DNA of 64,000 nt from Nitrospira sp. (GTDB lineage: Bacteria; Nitrospirota; Nitrospiria; Nitrospirales; Nitrospiraceae): NCBI GenBank assembly GCA_005239465.1, contig SPAW01000005.1:53556-117555 (forward strand), read 5' to 3'. How positions within the stretch are numbered: the stretch's first letter is position 1; every line of letters starts with the position of its first letter. A program made the position numbers and the translations under genes. The notes below the pieces were generated by a model. That model had not been told where the DNA came from, did no database searches, and saw only the letters and a program-made list of their open reading frames with translations. Shown here piece by piece: positions 34,396-42,253 of this stretch.

Positions 34396-34944
34396 TCAAA
34401 ACAGAGGATGGGGCGCGGTGCCGAACGGAAGGGCGCGCGGTGATTCACCGACATTGCCGCGAATGCGCCAGCCACCTTCTTCGAACACGAGGTAGTGCAC
34501 TTCCTCATGCCAGCTGTCGATAGGGATATATAGCCCGCTGGTCTTGGAGGCGGCCCACAGATGGCCGGTGCACGTGACTTCCAGCACGGCATTGCTCCCC
34601 GATCCGACCTTGGTGACTTTGCTGAAGAGGTGGGTGCTCGCAATCTCCTTGTATTCGTCGAAGAGGTCTTTCCAGACTTTGCGGATATCATCCTTCTTGA
34701 GCCCATGATAGTTGTACTGCGGAGAGTAGACGGCCATGACCGTTTCGAGGTCGTGGGCCTTGACCGCCTGTTCAGCCCGCTCAAACATGGCGACAACGGC
34801 ATTGACCGTGGCCTCATCCACTTCGATCGTTGAACCGGCCGGGACGACGATCTTGGCCTGCGTCGTTTCCATGCCGACGAGGGATGCGGTCACGATCAGG
34901 AGAGCGATGATGGCGTCGCGCACTCTCCGGCCTCGACATGTCAT
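34396..34944 (-). CDS. Exported NTF2-like / SnoaL-type protein
   Basis: The product of about 182 residues has a signal peptide (DAIIALLIVTASLVGMETTQA). It then has an NTF2-like alpha+beta domain with VVAMFERAEQAVKAHDLETV and MAVYSPQYNYHGLKKDD, the start of the DUF4440/SnoaL fold. ATG 34944 has GGAGGAG upstream. The family includes small-molecule-binding and scaffold proteins, so no reaction can be named. It lies between USP and CBS genes on the same strand. Confidence 0.75.
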   Translation of the reverse strand: MTCRGRRVRDAIIALLIVTASLVGMETTQAKIVVPAGSTIEVDEATVNAVVAMFERAEQAVKAHDLETVMAVYSPQYNYHGLKKDDIRKVWKDLFDEYKEIASTHLFSKVTKVGSGSNAVLEVTCTGHLWAASKTSGLYIPIDSWHEEVHYLVFEEGGWRIRGNVGESPRALPFGTAPHPLF

Positions 34945-34967
34945 CGTCTCCTCCCTCTGTCGTCGCA

Positions 34968-35435
34968 TCAAATTCCGACTAGCGCGCGGTGGGCACAGAT
35001 CCCCTTTAGGGCCCGCATGGCGTCCTCGAGCGATAACTCCGGTGCACTCCGGCCACGATGTTCGCCGGCCGCCAGCACTAGGTCGTTCATCGACAAGATC
35101 CCTTGCAGAATACCGTCGTCATCGACGACCGGAAGGCGGCGGATTCGTTCTCGCTCCATGAGATCCATGGCCGTCTGGATGTCGTCATCGAGCCGGCACG
35201 TGATGGCCTTCCCTGAGGCCGTTTCCCATGCCGTGATGGCTGAGGGGGTCTTGTTTTTCGTCGAGGCCGCCATGCAGATGTCACGATCCGTAATCATGCC
35301 CATGACTTGTCCTTGTACGTTCAAGATCGGCAGGGCACCGCAGTCGCTGTCCCACATCATCTTGGCCGCTGCAGCGAGATTCGTATCCGGGCCGCAGCAC
35401 TGGACGTCGCGTGTCATGATGTCTTCAACTTTCAT
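34968..35435 (-). CDS. CBS-domain pair protein
   Basis: The product of about 155 residues has two CBS domains: MKVEDIMTRDVQCCGPDTNL with MGMITDRDICMAAS, and LDDDIQTAMDLMERERIRRL with LQGILSMNDLVLAAGE. CBS pairs bind adenine nucleotides and act as energy sensors. A GGAGGGCGGG site precedes ATG 35435. It is a close paralogue of 49811-50278; the first 50 residues are nearly identical. Confidence 0.93.
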   Translation of the reverse strand: MKVEDIMTRDVQCCGPDTNLAAAAKMMWDSDCGALPILNVQGQVMGMITDRDICMAASTKNKTPSAITAWETASGKAITCRLDDDIQTAMDLMERERIRRLPVVDDDGILQGILSMNDLVLAAGEHRGRSAPELSLEDAMRALKGICAHRALVGI

Positions 35436-35464
35436 CCCGCCCTCCTTGAGACCGGTCGCGTGTC

Positions 35465-35965
35465 TCATCTCGTCCATGTCACTCGCACGAACTCTTCGTC
35501 CTTGTCGTAATGCAACTCCAGCTCGCCCTGATAGGCGTGCTTCAGTGCTTCGCCGATTCGCCTGGGCAAATGGGTGTCGGTCGTGGAAATTACGAGGCCT
35601 TCGCGTTTGGTCTCGATCGACATAATTCGAGAGAGGGGGTGTTCCTTCTTTTCTTTCTCTTCCGCATTCTTCACCACGCCGATCACCTGCTCATGCTGCT
35701 CGTCTTTGAAACTGCCTTTGATGGTGACGAAGCCCTTGGGGTACTTGTCGCGTATACGATGGCAGGCCGGGCAGCTCGCTTCTTCTGCCGTGCTCGGCGC
35801 GGTTCCCCACGTCCATCGTCCCTTATGGAACAGCGCGCCACATTCGGGGCACACGGTGGGTTCCTTGAGTTTGCCTCGCAGCTTGTAGGTGTCGTGTTGA
35901 TATTCCTGAACGCTGCGATCGCGCCTGGCGCCCAGACCAGCCGGTGTTTTGGTTTTTGCGGTCAT
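35465..35965 (-). CDS. BCAM0308-family protein
   Basis: The 166-residue protein has an N-terminal Arg/Lys-rich stretch, a CPECG...CPACH zinc-ribbon pair (about residues 39-86) and a C-terminal domain with HPLSRIMSIETKREGLVIST and RIGEALKHAYQGELELHYDK. The family has no established function and often lies next to USP, CBS and Hsp20 genes, as here. A second member is partly visible at 63766-64000. Confidence 0.88.
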   Translation of the reverse strand: MTAKTKTPAGLGARRDRSVQEYQHDTYKLRGKLKEPTVCPECGALFHKGRWTWGTAPSTAEEASCPACHRIRDKYPKGFVTIKGSFKDEQHEQVIGVVKNAEEKEKKEHPLSRIMSIETKREGLVISTTDTHLPRRIGEALKHAYQGELELHYDKDEEFVRVTWTR

Positions 35966-35982
35966 GCATGCTCCTTCATTTT

Positions 35983-36654
35983 CTAGGCTGAAGAAGGCTG
36001 TGGACGCTCGCGCATCGCTTCCTCAGCCAGGTTCAAATACTCCACCACATCGCGATCGTCGACCTGGGTGAAGTCCATGTAGTGGTTGCCCACGGCCCAG
36101 AACGGGTCCGGTGTGGCAAGGACCACCAACTCATCCACCTGCGCGCGGGCCTCTCGGATGGTCTCCACCGGGCCGACCGGAATGGCTCCGATCAGGCGTC
36201 GCGGCTTCAGGTGCCTGATGGACTGGACGGACGCGAAGAACGTGGAACCCGTGGCGATTCCATCATCCACGAGAATGACGGTGCGGTCGGTGAGCGCTAG
36301 GAGTCGGCGGCCCTGGCGATAGAGGGTCTGCCGCCGAGAGATCTCCTGTTGCTGTGCCTGAACGAGCTCTTTGACGTCCGCGTGGGTGAGACTGAACGCC
36401 GCCACCGCTTCCGGATTCAGATAGATCGTCCCCGTTTCGCCGACTGCCCCCAATGCGTATTCGGGATTATCCGGGGCTCCCAGCTTGCGGGTGATGAACA
36501 CGTCCAGCGGAAGATGAAGTCCCAGGCTCAGCTGGTATCCCACCGCCACGCCCCCTCGGGGAAGCGCCAGAATGATGGCCGCCGGGTGGTCGCGGTAGTG
36601 GATCAGCTTCTCGACGAGGCGACGACCAGCCTCTTCACGATTCGTGAACGTCAC
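35983..36654 (-). CDS. Phosphoribosyltransferase-family protein
   Basis: The product of about 223 residues starts with VTFTNREEAGRRLVEKL and has ILALPRGGVAVGYQLS plus the PRPP-binding loop VILVDDGIATGSTF. GTG 36654 is chosen because GGAAGGAAAA lies just upstream and the longer frame to 36876 overlaps a small gene in another frame. Stand-alone PRTases of this type often occur in stress clusters, sometimes fused to hydrolases. The substrate base is not known. Confidence 0.88.
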   Translation of the reverse strand: MTFTNREEAGRRLVEKLIHYRDHPAAIILALPRGGVAVGYQLSLGLHLPLDVFITRKLGAPDNPEYALGAVGETGTIYLNPEAVAAFSLTHADVKELVQAQQQEISRRQTLYRQGRRLLALTDRTVILVDDGIATGSTFFASVQSIRHLKPRRLIGAIPVGPVETIREARAQVDELVVLATPDPFWAVGNHYMDFTQVDDRDVVEYLNLAEEAMRERPQPSSA

Positions 36655-36686
36655 CAGTTTTCCTTCCTGCCGACCGGATCGTGCCG

Positions 36687-36842
36687 TTACATGATGCCGC
36701 TTGTGACGCCGACTCCGATCAAGAACATGGCCAGCAAGACCAGCCCGGCAATCAGCCACCAGACGTGACGGTATGCCGGGTGTGGCTCCGCATGCCAATG
36801 CACGTCCCACGGAATCTCGAGATAATGTGGATGACGAATCAT
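36687..36842 (-). CDS. 51-residue single-pass membrane protein
   Basis: ATG at 36842 follows GGAAAGGAGG and encodes MIRHPHYLEIPWDVHWHAEP, then a membrane helix WWLIAGLVLLAMFLIGVGV and ends SGIM at TAA 36689-36687. The His-rich N-terminus would be cytoplasmic or periplasmic depending on orientation. The strong ribosome site and clean helix support a real gene. It is upstream of and in line with the phosphoribosyltransferase. Confidence 0.75.
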   Translation of the reverse strand: MIRHPHYLEIPWDVHWHAEPHPAYRHVWWLIAGLVLLAMFLIGVGVTSGIM

Positions 36843-36961
36843 GGGAACCTCCTTTCCCATCGCATCTCATCTGCAATCAATGGTCACGGGATAATTGAAA
36901 GGAGTCTTTCTCCCAGGTATGACAAATGACCATTAACCAATGACGTGTCGTCTCTCGGACG

Positions 36962-37432
36962 TCAGGCCACTTTCACTTCAATCGCCTTGGGTTTGGCCTT
37001 CTCCGACTTCGGGAGATGGACCTTCAGCAAGCCGTCCTTGTACTCAGCCCCCACCTTGCTCCCATCCGCATCTTCCGGCAGCGTAAAGCTCCGCAGAAAG
37101 CTGCCGTAGGCGCGCTCGACCCTGTGGTACTTTTTGTTCTTCTCTTCCTTTTCGTACTTCCGTTCGCCCGTGATCGTGAGGACGTCGTCGTGCACGGACA
37201 ACTTGATGTCCTCCTTTTTCACATCAGGAATCTCGGCCTTGATGAGGTACTCCTTGTCATCTTCCGAGATGTCCACGAGCGGCGACCATTCGGCGACGGT
37301 CATGGTTTCCTCCCCGGTCTCGGTCCGAGCAGCGGGGCGACTTAAATGGGTCGAGAGGCGCTTCTCCATATCCTCCAGTTCCTTGAACGGATTCCATCGC
37401 ATCATCGGTTCCCATCGGGTTAATGCGGTCAT
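36962..37432 (-). CDS. Hsp20/alpha-crystallin small heat-shock protein
   Basis: The 156-residue protein has an N-terminal arm (RWEPMMRWNPFKELEDMEKR) and the alpha-crystallin domain from SPLVDISEDDKEYLIKAEIP to the closing strand DGLLKVHLPKSE. The C-terminal IxV motif is AIEVKVA. It holds unfolded proteins for refolding. GGAGGGAT precedes the start at 37432. It lies on the same strand as the stress genes downstream. Confidence 0.95.
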   Translation of the reverse strand: MTALTRWEPMMRWNPFKELEDMEKRLSTHLSRPAARTETGEETMTVAEWSPLVDISEDDKEYLIKAEIPDVKKEDIKLSVHDDVLTITGERKYEKEEKNKKYHRVERAYGSFLRSFTLPEDADGSKVGAEYKDGLLKVHLPKSEKAKPKAIEVKVA

Positions 37433-37453
37433 GACTATCCCTCCTTTGTGTAG

Positions 37454-37663
37454 TTATGAATGTCTGATGCCCGGCTGGATGCTGTAATGCCCTGGTTGTT
37501 GTAAGTTCAGAATCACGTCGCCCTCGCGGCTAAGTCGATCGATCTCGAGAAACACTTGGTTCCAGGTGAGCCCAGGACACTCAAGGACTACTTCCTCCAT
37601 GTCGCAACCTGGGGAGCGAAGAACGATCTCCATCACGGTTCGAGCCGTCGCCGTCTGTGCCAT
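37454..37663 (-). CDS. 69-residue winged-helix-like protein, copy 1
   Basis: The product is MAQTATARTVMEIVLRSPGC followed by MEEVVLECPGLTWNQVFLEI, DRLSREGDVILNLQQ and GHYSIQPG. The helix-turn-helix-strand-strand order suggests a small winged-helix fold. AGGAGGAAG precedes ATG 37663. A paralogue with the same core lies at 44378-44587. Function is unknown; DNA binding is inference. It is 21 bp upstream of the Hsp20 start and could regulate the cluster. Confidence 0.75.
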   Translation of the reverse strand: MAQTATARTVMEIVLRSPGCDMEEVVLECPGLTWNQVFLEIDRLSREGDVILNLQQPGHYSIQPGIRHS

Positions 37664-38225
37664 CGTCTTCCTCCTGTATAACGATCGTTGCCAATCCGAG
37701 GCATGTGCATCGACGGTGCCAGGGTCCGAGACATGAAGGTCATGCAGGGTCCCCTTGGAAATGCGGTATGTTAGGTAACTGGTGGATTTCAGTCCGGCGA
37801 AGAGAGACAACAGTCTGTGGCATTACGGGGCAGGTGATGTCTGCGGGCTGTTGCCTCTTTCGCCATCGATTGATAGAGGGGTATTCGGCGTTATTCCAAT
37901 TGGATAAAGAGGTGTCGACAGGGTAAGCGATAGTTTCCGCCTTTGTGCAGTGTGGGAGAGGGTATCGACCTGCTTCAATGGCGGGATCAGATCCGAAGGG
38001 ACGCGGTGTCCATCAGAAGCACGGCTCTCAAGAGAGATCGAAGATTGGGGAGCGCAGGGCATTCAAGCGTTAGTCATCCGCTGGGTTGTCCGGATGGGTC
38101 CGGGCTAGTCAACAGGCCCAATATCCAGAGTGAGGCGGGTTTTCTTGTTTCGAGGACGAATCCTTTTCCATCCTGTTGGCTCTCATAGCTGTCTATTACA
38201 TTCAACCAGAGGGAGGAATCTGTTC
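37664..38225. other. Divergent intergenic region, no gene seen
   Basis: This region separates the minus-strand stress genes from the plus-strand zinc-ribbon gene and must contain both promoters. The possible frames have no domain or ribosome site. No clear repeat or promoter was picked out by eye. Confidence 0.5.
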
Positions 38226-38450
38226 ATGACCAAGGTTGTTGCCGCCAAGAACACTCAGACCGACCGGTGCCATCGTTGCGGCGGACTCATGGTGGAGGAG
38301 AAAGTTTTCGAGTTCGGCGCAATCGACTGGCGCTGCGTGAGCTGCGGCGAGCGAATCGATCCGGTAATTCTCGCGCATCGCCAGAAAGACCTCGCGCGCG
38401 CCGAAGCCGAGAAACTCTTTGCTGGTAAAGGCAAAGCCCGCCTCAATTAG
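38226..38450 (+). CDS. Small zinc-ribbon protein
   Basis: The 74-residue protein has two CxxC pairs, DRCHRCGG and WRCVSCGE, about 20 residues apart, making a zinc ribbon, then a charged Lys/Glu/Ala helix. GGAGG lies nine bases before ATG 38226. Such small zinc-ribbon proteins are common in this kind of genome but have no known role. It stands alone on the plus strand. Confidence 0.75.
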   Translation: MTKVVAAKNTQTDRCHRCGGLMVEEKVFEFGAIDWRCVSCGERIDPVILAHRQKDLARAEAEKLFAGKGKARLN

Positions 38451-38599
38451 GCCACCAAAAACTCGCCAGGTCCTGCAATGCCACAGGCTACAGTTCGATG
38501 AGGCATCTTGCCCTCGTTGATTCCGACAGGATCGAGATTAGTTTATAAGCGAGGGGGGTGGCTTGAGCCTAGAGAGGTCGGCAGCCTCAGGTTTTGTGA

Positions 38600-38828
38600 C
38601 TCGCCCTTGTGCAGCCAGCGTGCAGAGGGCACCGCTTCTGCTTCATAAGCGGGGTTGTGGTCAGGGGACGCGCCATCAACCGTCGGTGCCACTAGGCATG
38701 GCTCCTCAGCTGGAGCGCGTACGAAGATGGAGGCGCGGGGTAATCAGCCTCACTGCGACTGAAGGATTACCGAACATAACCCCGGCCGGTCGGCAGCTCC
38801 GGTGTTTCACACAAGGGCGGGCCTTTTT
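38600..38828 (+). ncRNA. Candidate structured RNA with 12-bp closing stem and T-tract
   Basis: CTCGCCCTTGTG at 38600-38611 can pair with CACAAGGGCGGG at 38810-38821 (12 pairs, one of them G-U), enclosing about 200 bases. The 3' arm is followed within two bases by six T residues, as at an intrinsic terminator. An internal hairpin CCGCTT...AAGCGG lies at 38631-38651. No known RNA class could be matched by eye, so this is only a candidate. Confidence 0.3.
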
Positions 38829-39316
38829 TGTTGTCTCCACTCGCCGCTACACTTCAGATACCAACCAAAAAGAATTGCATCTTGTGCCACTCCCTAGTGT
38901 CGGTAGGTGTGTGGTAAACATCATACTGATAGATAAATATAGGGATTGCTGTGGGGGAAAAACCGGAGCGGAGGCGGGTCCAGAGAGCTCGTTGTAGATT
39001 GTGGAGGTCTTGGAGGGGTTTTAGGCTTCCCGCTCATTCCGGCGGGCCTGCTCACCGCCCCTGCGCTCGACCTCGATTACATTGAGTGTTCCTCTCACCG
39101 AGGCCTCCGCTCACTTCTAAAGTAACCCTCCTCCGGCTGGAGTCAAGTCAGCTCCGGAGGACGGTGATGCCACACCACCCTCGTCTTGTTCTGTAGCTTT
39201 TAAGGGCAGCACCTGGTCGGCACGACAATTCCCCAAAGATCTCTCTCGTGCCTAACTACGTGTTCTCTTGAAGAAAGCTTGCGCGGTACTTGTGCGCCTG
39301 ACTCCCATCGACTCCG
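38829..39316. other. Intergenic region with one hairpin, no gene seen
   Basis: TCCTCCGGCTG and CAGCTCCGGAGGA at about 39128-39160 form an imperfect stem-loop. The open frame that runs through 38563-38997 has no domain or ribosome site and covers the candidate RNA. The region probably contains the promoter of the USP gene at 39317. Confidence 0.45.
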
Positions 39317-40282
39317 ATGAGTCCGGCACAGCCAATGCTTATACATGAAGAGAACGTTTCACCTACGGATCGAGATGCCAGGAGGTGGCCTGTGGCAGCG
39401 AGGCGCTGGGTGGTTGCATTGGACGAATCGGGTGCGGCAGAAAAGATCGTTCACTGGATGCGGACGTTTCCGCATCCGAAGGACACGGTCGTTACCCTGG
39501 TGCATGTCCTTGGACCGTTTGAGATTCCGGAAGCGATCGGAGCCAAAGGGCAACAGCTCCTGCTGCAGCAGCAGGAGGCGATGGTCGAAGCGCTTCTCGA
39601 CCGGGCAAGGCAGCTTCTCGAAGAGGCCTTTGCAGCAGTGGAGGTGATCCTGCGGGAAGGGGTTCCAAGTCAGGAGATCCTTCGACTGATCCGGGAATAT
39701 CAGCCGGAACTTGTTATCTCCGGCAGGGGCGGGTTCTACCAGACCGCGGGGTTAGGACTGGGCAGCGTCTCATATCGGCTGCTCTCCTATGCGCCCTGCT
39801 CGGTGCTATTGGTGCCCGGCAAGGTTCAGCGCAGTGGAGGGTTGCGCGTCATGCTGGCTACGGACGGATCGACAGATGCGCAGCGAGCGGCTCACGTCGT
39901 GGCCGCGCTGCCCGGTTTGCGCGAGATCACGGTGGTGGGCGTGGCGCGTCCGCTCGGGGCCGAGAAGCTGGTGCTCGACCGTTTCCATGATTCCGAGAGC
40001 CGTAAGATGCAGGCGGAGTTCCTCCGTCATCGGAAGGAAGTCGCGCAGCAGGCCGTCGAGGGCGCACTGGAAGTACTGAAAGACGTTCCTGCCTCTCTTC
40101 GCACACAAGTGCTGTCCGGCCGTCCGGCGGGAGTAATCGCCCGGGCGGCACGGCGCGAGAAGGTGGATCTGCTTGTCGTCGGATCGCGAGGGCTTACGGG
40201 AGTCAAAGCCGCGGCGCTCGGGAGCGTGTCCCACGCGGTGGCGCAATTGGTGACCTGTCCCGTTCTCATTGTGAAACCGTAG
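39317..40282 (+). CDS. Universal stress protein, tandem UspA domains
   Basis: The 321-residue protein has two UspA domains. The first starts RRWVVALDESGAAEKIVHW and ends SGRGGFYQTAGLGLGSVSYR. The second starts GLRVMLATDGSTDAQRAAHV and ends VVGSRGLTGVKAAALGSVSH. The nucleotide loop is better preserved in the second domain. The start is uncertain (ATG 39317 or 39335) because neither has a clear ribosome site. It opens a plus-strand run with the kinase and phosphoesterase genes. Confidence 0.9.
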   Translation: MSPAQPMLIHEENVSPTDRDARRWPVAARRWVVALDESGAAEKIVHWMRTFPHPKDTVVTLVHVLGPFEIPEAIGAKGQQLLLQQQEAMVEALLDRARQLLEEAFAAVEVILREGVPSQEILRLIREYQPELVISGRGGFYQTAGLGLGSVSYRLLSYAPCSVLLVPGKVQRSGGLRVMLATDGSTDAQRAAHVVAALPGLREITVVGVARPLGAEKLVLDRFHDSESRKMQAEFLRHRKEVAQQAVEGALEVLKDVPASLRTQVLSGRPAGVIARAARREKVDLLVVGSRGLTGVKAAALGSVSHAVAQLVTCPVLIVKP

Positions 40283-40300
40283 GAGAACAAAGAGGCTTCG

Positions 40301-40789
40301 ATGGCGATCACCATAATGGCGGTACCGGTCCAGAAACCTGGGTGTGTCAACGTCGTGCTCGGCCAAGCACATTTCATTAAGACGGTCGAGGATCTGCATG
40401 AGGCACTCGTCACGGCAGTGCCCGGCATCAAGTTCGGCTTGGCGTTCTGTGAAGCCTCAGAGCCTTGCCTGGTGCGCTGGACCGGCACGGATCAGGAGTT
40501 GATTGCGTTGGCGCGGACCAATGCTCTGGCGATCGGGGCGGGACATAGTTTCATCGTGCTGTTGCGAGATTGTTTTCCCATCAACGTCCTGCCGGTTCTC
40601 CGCCAGTTGCCGGAAGTGTGCCAGATCTACTGTGCGACTGCTAATCCGGCGGAGGTGATACTGGTGGAGACCGAGCAGGGGCGCGGGATTCTCGGGGTGG
40701 TCGACGGATATCCTCCGAAGGGGATTGAGGCGGAGGCAGACATCGTGGAACGAAAAGCGCTGTTGCGCCGATTCGGATACAAGCTCTGA
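40301..40789 (+). CDS. Adenosine-specific kinase
   Basis: The 162-residue protein matches the small archaeal/bacterial adenosine-specific kinase family: QKPGCVNVVLGQAHFIKTVE, then PGIKFGLAFCEASEPCLVRW, AIGAGHSFIVLL and GRGILGVVDGYPPKGIEAE. Structural work on the family points to adenosine/AMP binding. The gene starts 18 bp after the USP gene, so the two are likely co-transcribed; both handle adenine nucleotides. Confidence 0.92.
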   Translation: MAITIMAVPVQKPGCVNVVLGQAHFIKTVEDLHEALVTAVPGIKFGLAFCEASEPCLVRWTGTDQELIALARTNALAIGAGHSFIVLLRDCFPINVLPVLRQLPEVCQIYCATANPAEVILVETEQGRGILGVVDGYPPKGIEAEADIVERKALLRRFGYKL

Positions 40790-40802
40790 GGCAGAACAGA
40801 AT

Positions 40803-41342
40803 ATGCCGAGATCCAAGCGGCCAATCTTTACAGTCCAAAAGCATCAGGCCACACACCTTCATTATGATTTCCGTTTGGAAATCGGCGGCGTGCTGAAGTC
40901 GTGGGCCATCCCCAAAGGCCCCTCGTTGGATCCGTCGGTCAAACGACTTGCCGTCGAAGTGGAAGACCACGATCTCTGCTATGCAAACTTTGAGGGAGTC
41001 ATCGAAGAAGGCCATTATGGAGCTGGGCCAGTGTTGGTATGGGATGCAGGTTGGTTCGAACCGCTTGATGCGAACCAGGGCCCTGAGTCGCTGGCCCTGA
41101 TGCTCCATGCGGGCAAATTGGAAGTACATCTGCAGGGGCAACGGCTGCGGGGCGGCTTCACGTTGGTACGCATGAAAGACCGACCGCGGCAATGGCTGCT
41201 GATTAAACAACGAGACAAAGAGGCTCGTCCCGGTCACGAGGTGGTGGAGGAATTTAGCACCTCGGTGTTGTCCGGTAGGACCATCAAAGACCTGGAAACA
41301 GCCGTCGCAGCCAGGACGTTGGAGACGTACCGCTGTGGGTGA
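40803..41342 (+). CDS. Stand-alone DNA ligase D 3'-phosphoesterase domain
   Basis: The product of about 179 residues has RPIFTVQKHQATHLHYDFRL, the PE-domain active-site strand with His and Asp. It also has EIGGVLKSWAIPKGPSLDP, EGVIEEGHYGAGPVLVWD and RWLLIKQRD-like end QWLLIKQRDKEA. In LigD this domain trims 3' ends during end joining; here polymerase and ligase domains are absent. ATG 40803 follows the kinase gene by 13 bp. Stand-alone PE proteins may repair 3'-phosphate or ribonucleotide ends. Confidence 0.92.
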   Translation: MPRSKRPIFTVQKHQATHLHYDFRLEIGGVLKSWAIPKGPSLDPSVKRLAVEVEDHDLCYANFEGVIEEGHYGAGPVLVWDAGWFEPLDANQGPESLALMLHAGKLEVHLQGQRLRGGFTLVRMKDRPRQWLLIKQRDKEARPGHEVVEEFSTSVLSGRTIKDLETAVAARTLETYRCG

Positions 41343-41403
41343 ACTGAGCCCCATGAAGAAGAACCACCGCATCGCGAGTGACCAGGGATAACCAGTGGCC
41401 TCA

Positions 41404-41967
41404 ATGGCAGGGACAGAGGAGCAGCAGACTTTCCGGTTATGGAATGTGGTGGTCACAGCCAGGGACCATGAACAGCGACACCTGGCCAGGCTGGTGAAAC
41501 GGCTGGGCGATTTCTGGTGGACACCGTTTCTCGGGGTGTTGGTCGGGCGAGTCGAGGATCATGAAGCCTTCTGCGATCAACTGCGCCGCAGTGAGGAGGA
41601 CAACCCCGGGTTTCTTCACCCCTTGGCCAGGTTGGTGCCCATCGATCGCACGTTTGCCTTCCAGGTTGAGAGCCTGTCGGCCCAACTTGGCCGAGCAGTT
41701 CTGGCTTATGCCGATCGGATTGACAGCGGCTCGTTCTATGTGCGGATCGAGCGGCGGGGCCATCCGGGTGCCATCCACAGTCAGCCACTTGAGCAGGAAC
41801 TGGACCGAACGCTGATGGACCACTTACAAGAGCAGGGCGCCGCGCCGCGCATCGACTTCAAGGATCCGGATGCGATTGTGGCGGTGGAACTGATTGGGGA
41901 CGAATCTGGAATCGGATTAATCACCCGAACGATGCGGGAACGCTTCCCCTTCGTGAAGGTGCCGTAG
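41404..41967 (+). CDS. Stand-alone THUMP-domain protein
   Basis: The product of about 187 residues has the THUMP pattern in its C-terminal half: SFYVRIERRGHPGAIHSQPL, then LEQELDRTLMDHL and PDAIVAVELIGDESGIGLIT. THUMP domains bind RNA, usually tRNA, next to a modifying enzyme domain. None is fused here, so it may be a partner subunit. GTG 41395 is also possible. It follows the PE-domain gene on the same strand. Confidence 0.85.
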   Translation: MAGTEEQQTFRLWNVVVTARDHEQRHLARLVKRLGDFWWTPFLGVLVGRVEDHEAFCDQLRRSEEDNPGFLHPLARLVPIDRTFAFQVESLSAQLGRAVLAYADRIDSGSFYVRIERRGHPGAIHSQPLEQELDRTLMDHLQEQGAAPRIDFKDPDAIVAVELIGDESGIGLITRTMRERFPFVKVP

Positions 41968-41985
41968 TCACGAAGGGAGAAACAC

Positions 41986-42225
41986 ATGACTGTACCGAAG
42001 CATCTGGAAGAAGCAGCGGCGAAGATGAAGGAGGCTACGTTAAGAATTGAGGAGGCCCGCCAAGGTCCCGTGACCTGTGAGAACCAGAAGGTATGGCTGG
42101 AGGCATTAACGGACTATTGCCTGGCGCTGTCCGAAGTCCAGGCCTACGGCAATGAATCAGTACACGAGAAACTGCATGAGCTGGCTGGGCGCATGGGCTT
42201 GCGAAAATTTCCTGCCGGCAGCTAA
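41986..42225 (+). CDS. Small helical protein of unknown function
   Basis: The 79-residue product is predicted helical (HLEEAAAKMKEATLRIEEAR; VWLEALTDYCLALSEVQAYG) with no recognised motif. GAAGGGAGAAACAC upstream gives a fair ribosome site. It lies 18 bp after the THUMP gene, probably as the last gene of that run. Confidence 0.65.
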   Translation: MTVPKHLEEAAAKMKEATLRIEEARQGPVTCENQKVWLEALTDYCLALSEVQAYGNESVHEKLHELAGRMGLRKFPAGS

Positions 42226-42253
42226 ACCGGCGCATGGTGAATCGGGGAGCGCG

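Noticed and set aside
38620..38665. tRNA-Met-like stretch with TTCATAAGCGGGGTTGTGG
   Set aside because: Only an anticodon-arm-like hairpin is present; no acceptor stem, D-arm or T-loop can be paired around it.
38600..38828. Retron-type msr-msd RNA, because of the end-to-end inverted segments
   Set aside because: No reverse transcriptase gene lies on either side; the next gene is a universal stress protein.
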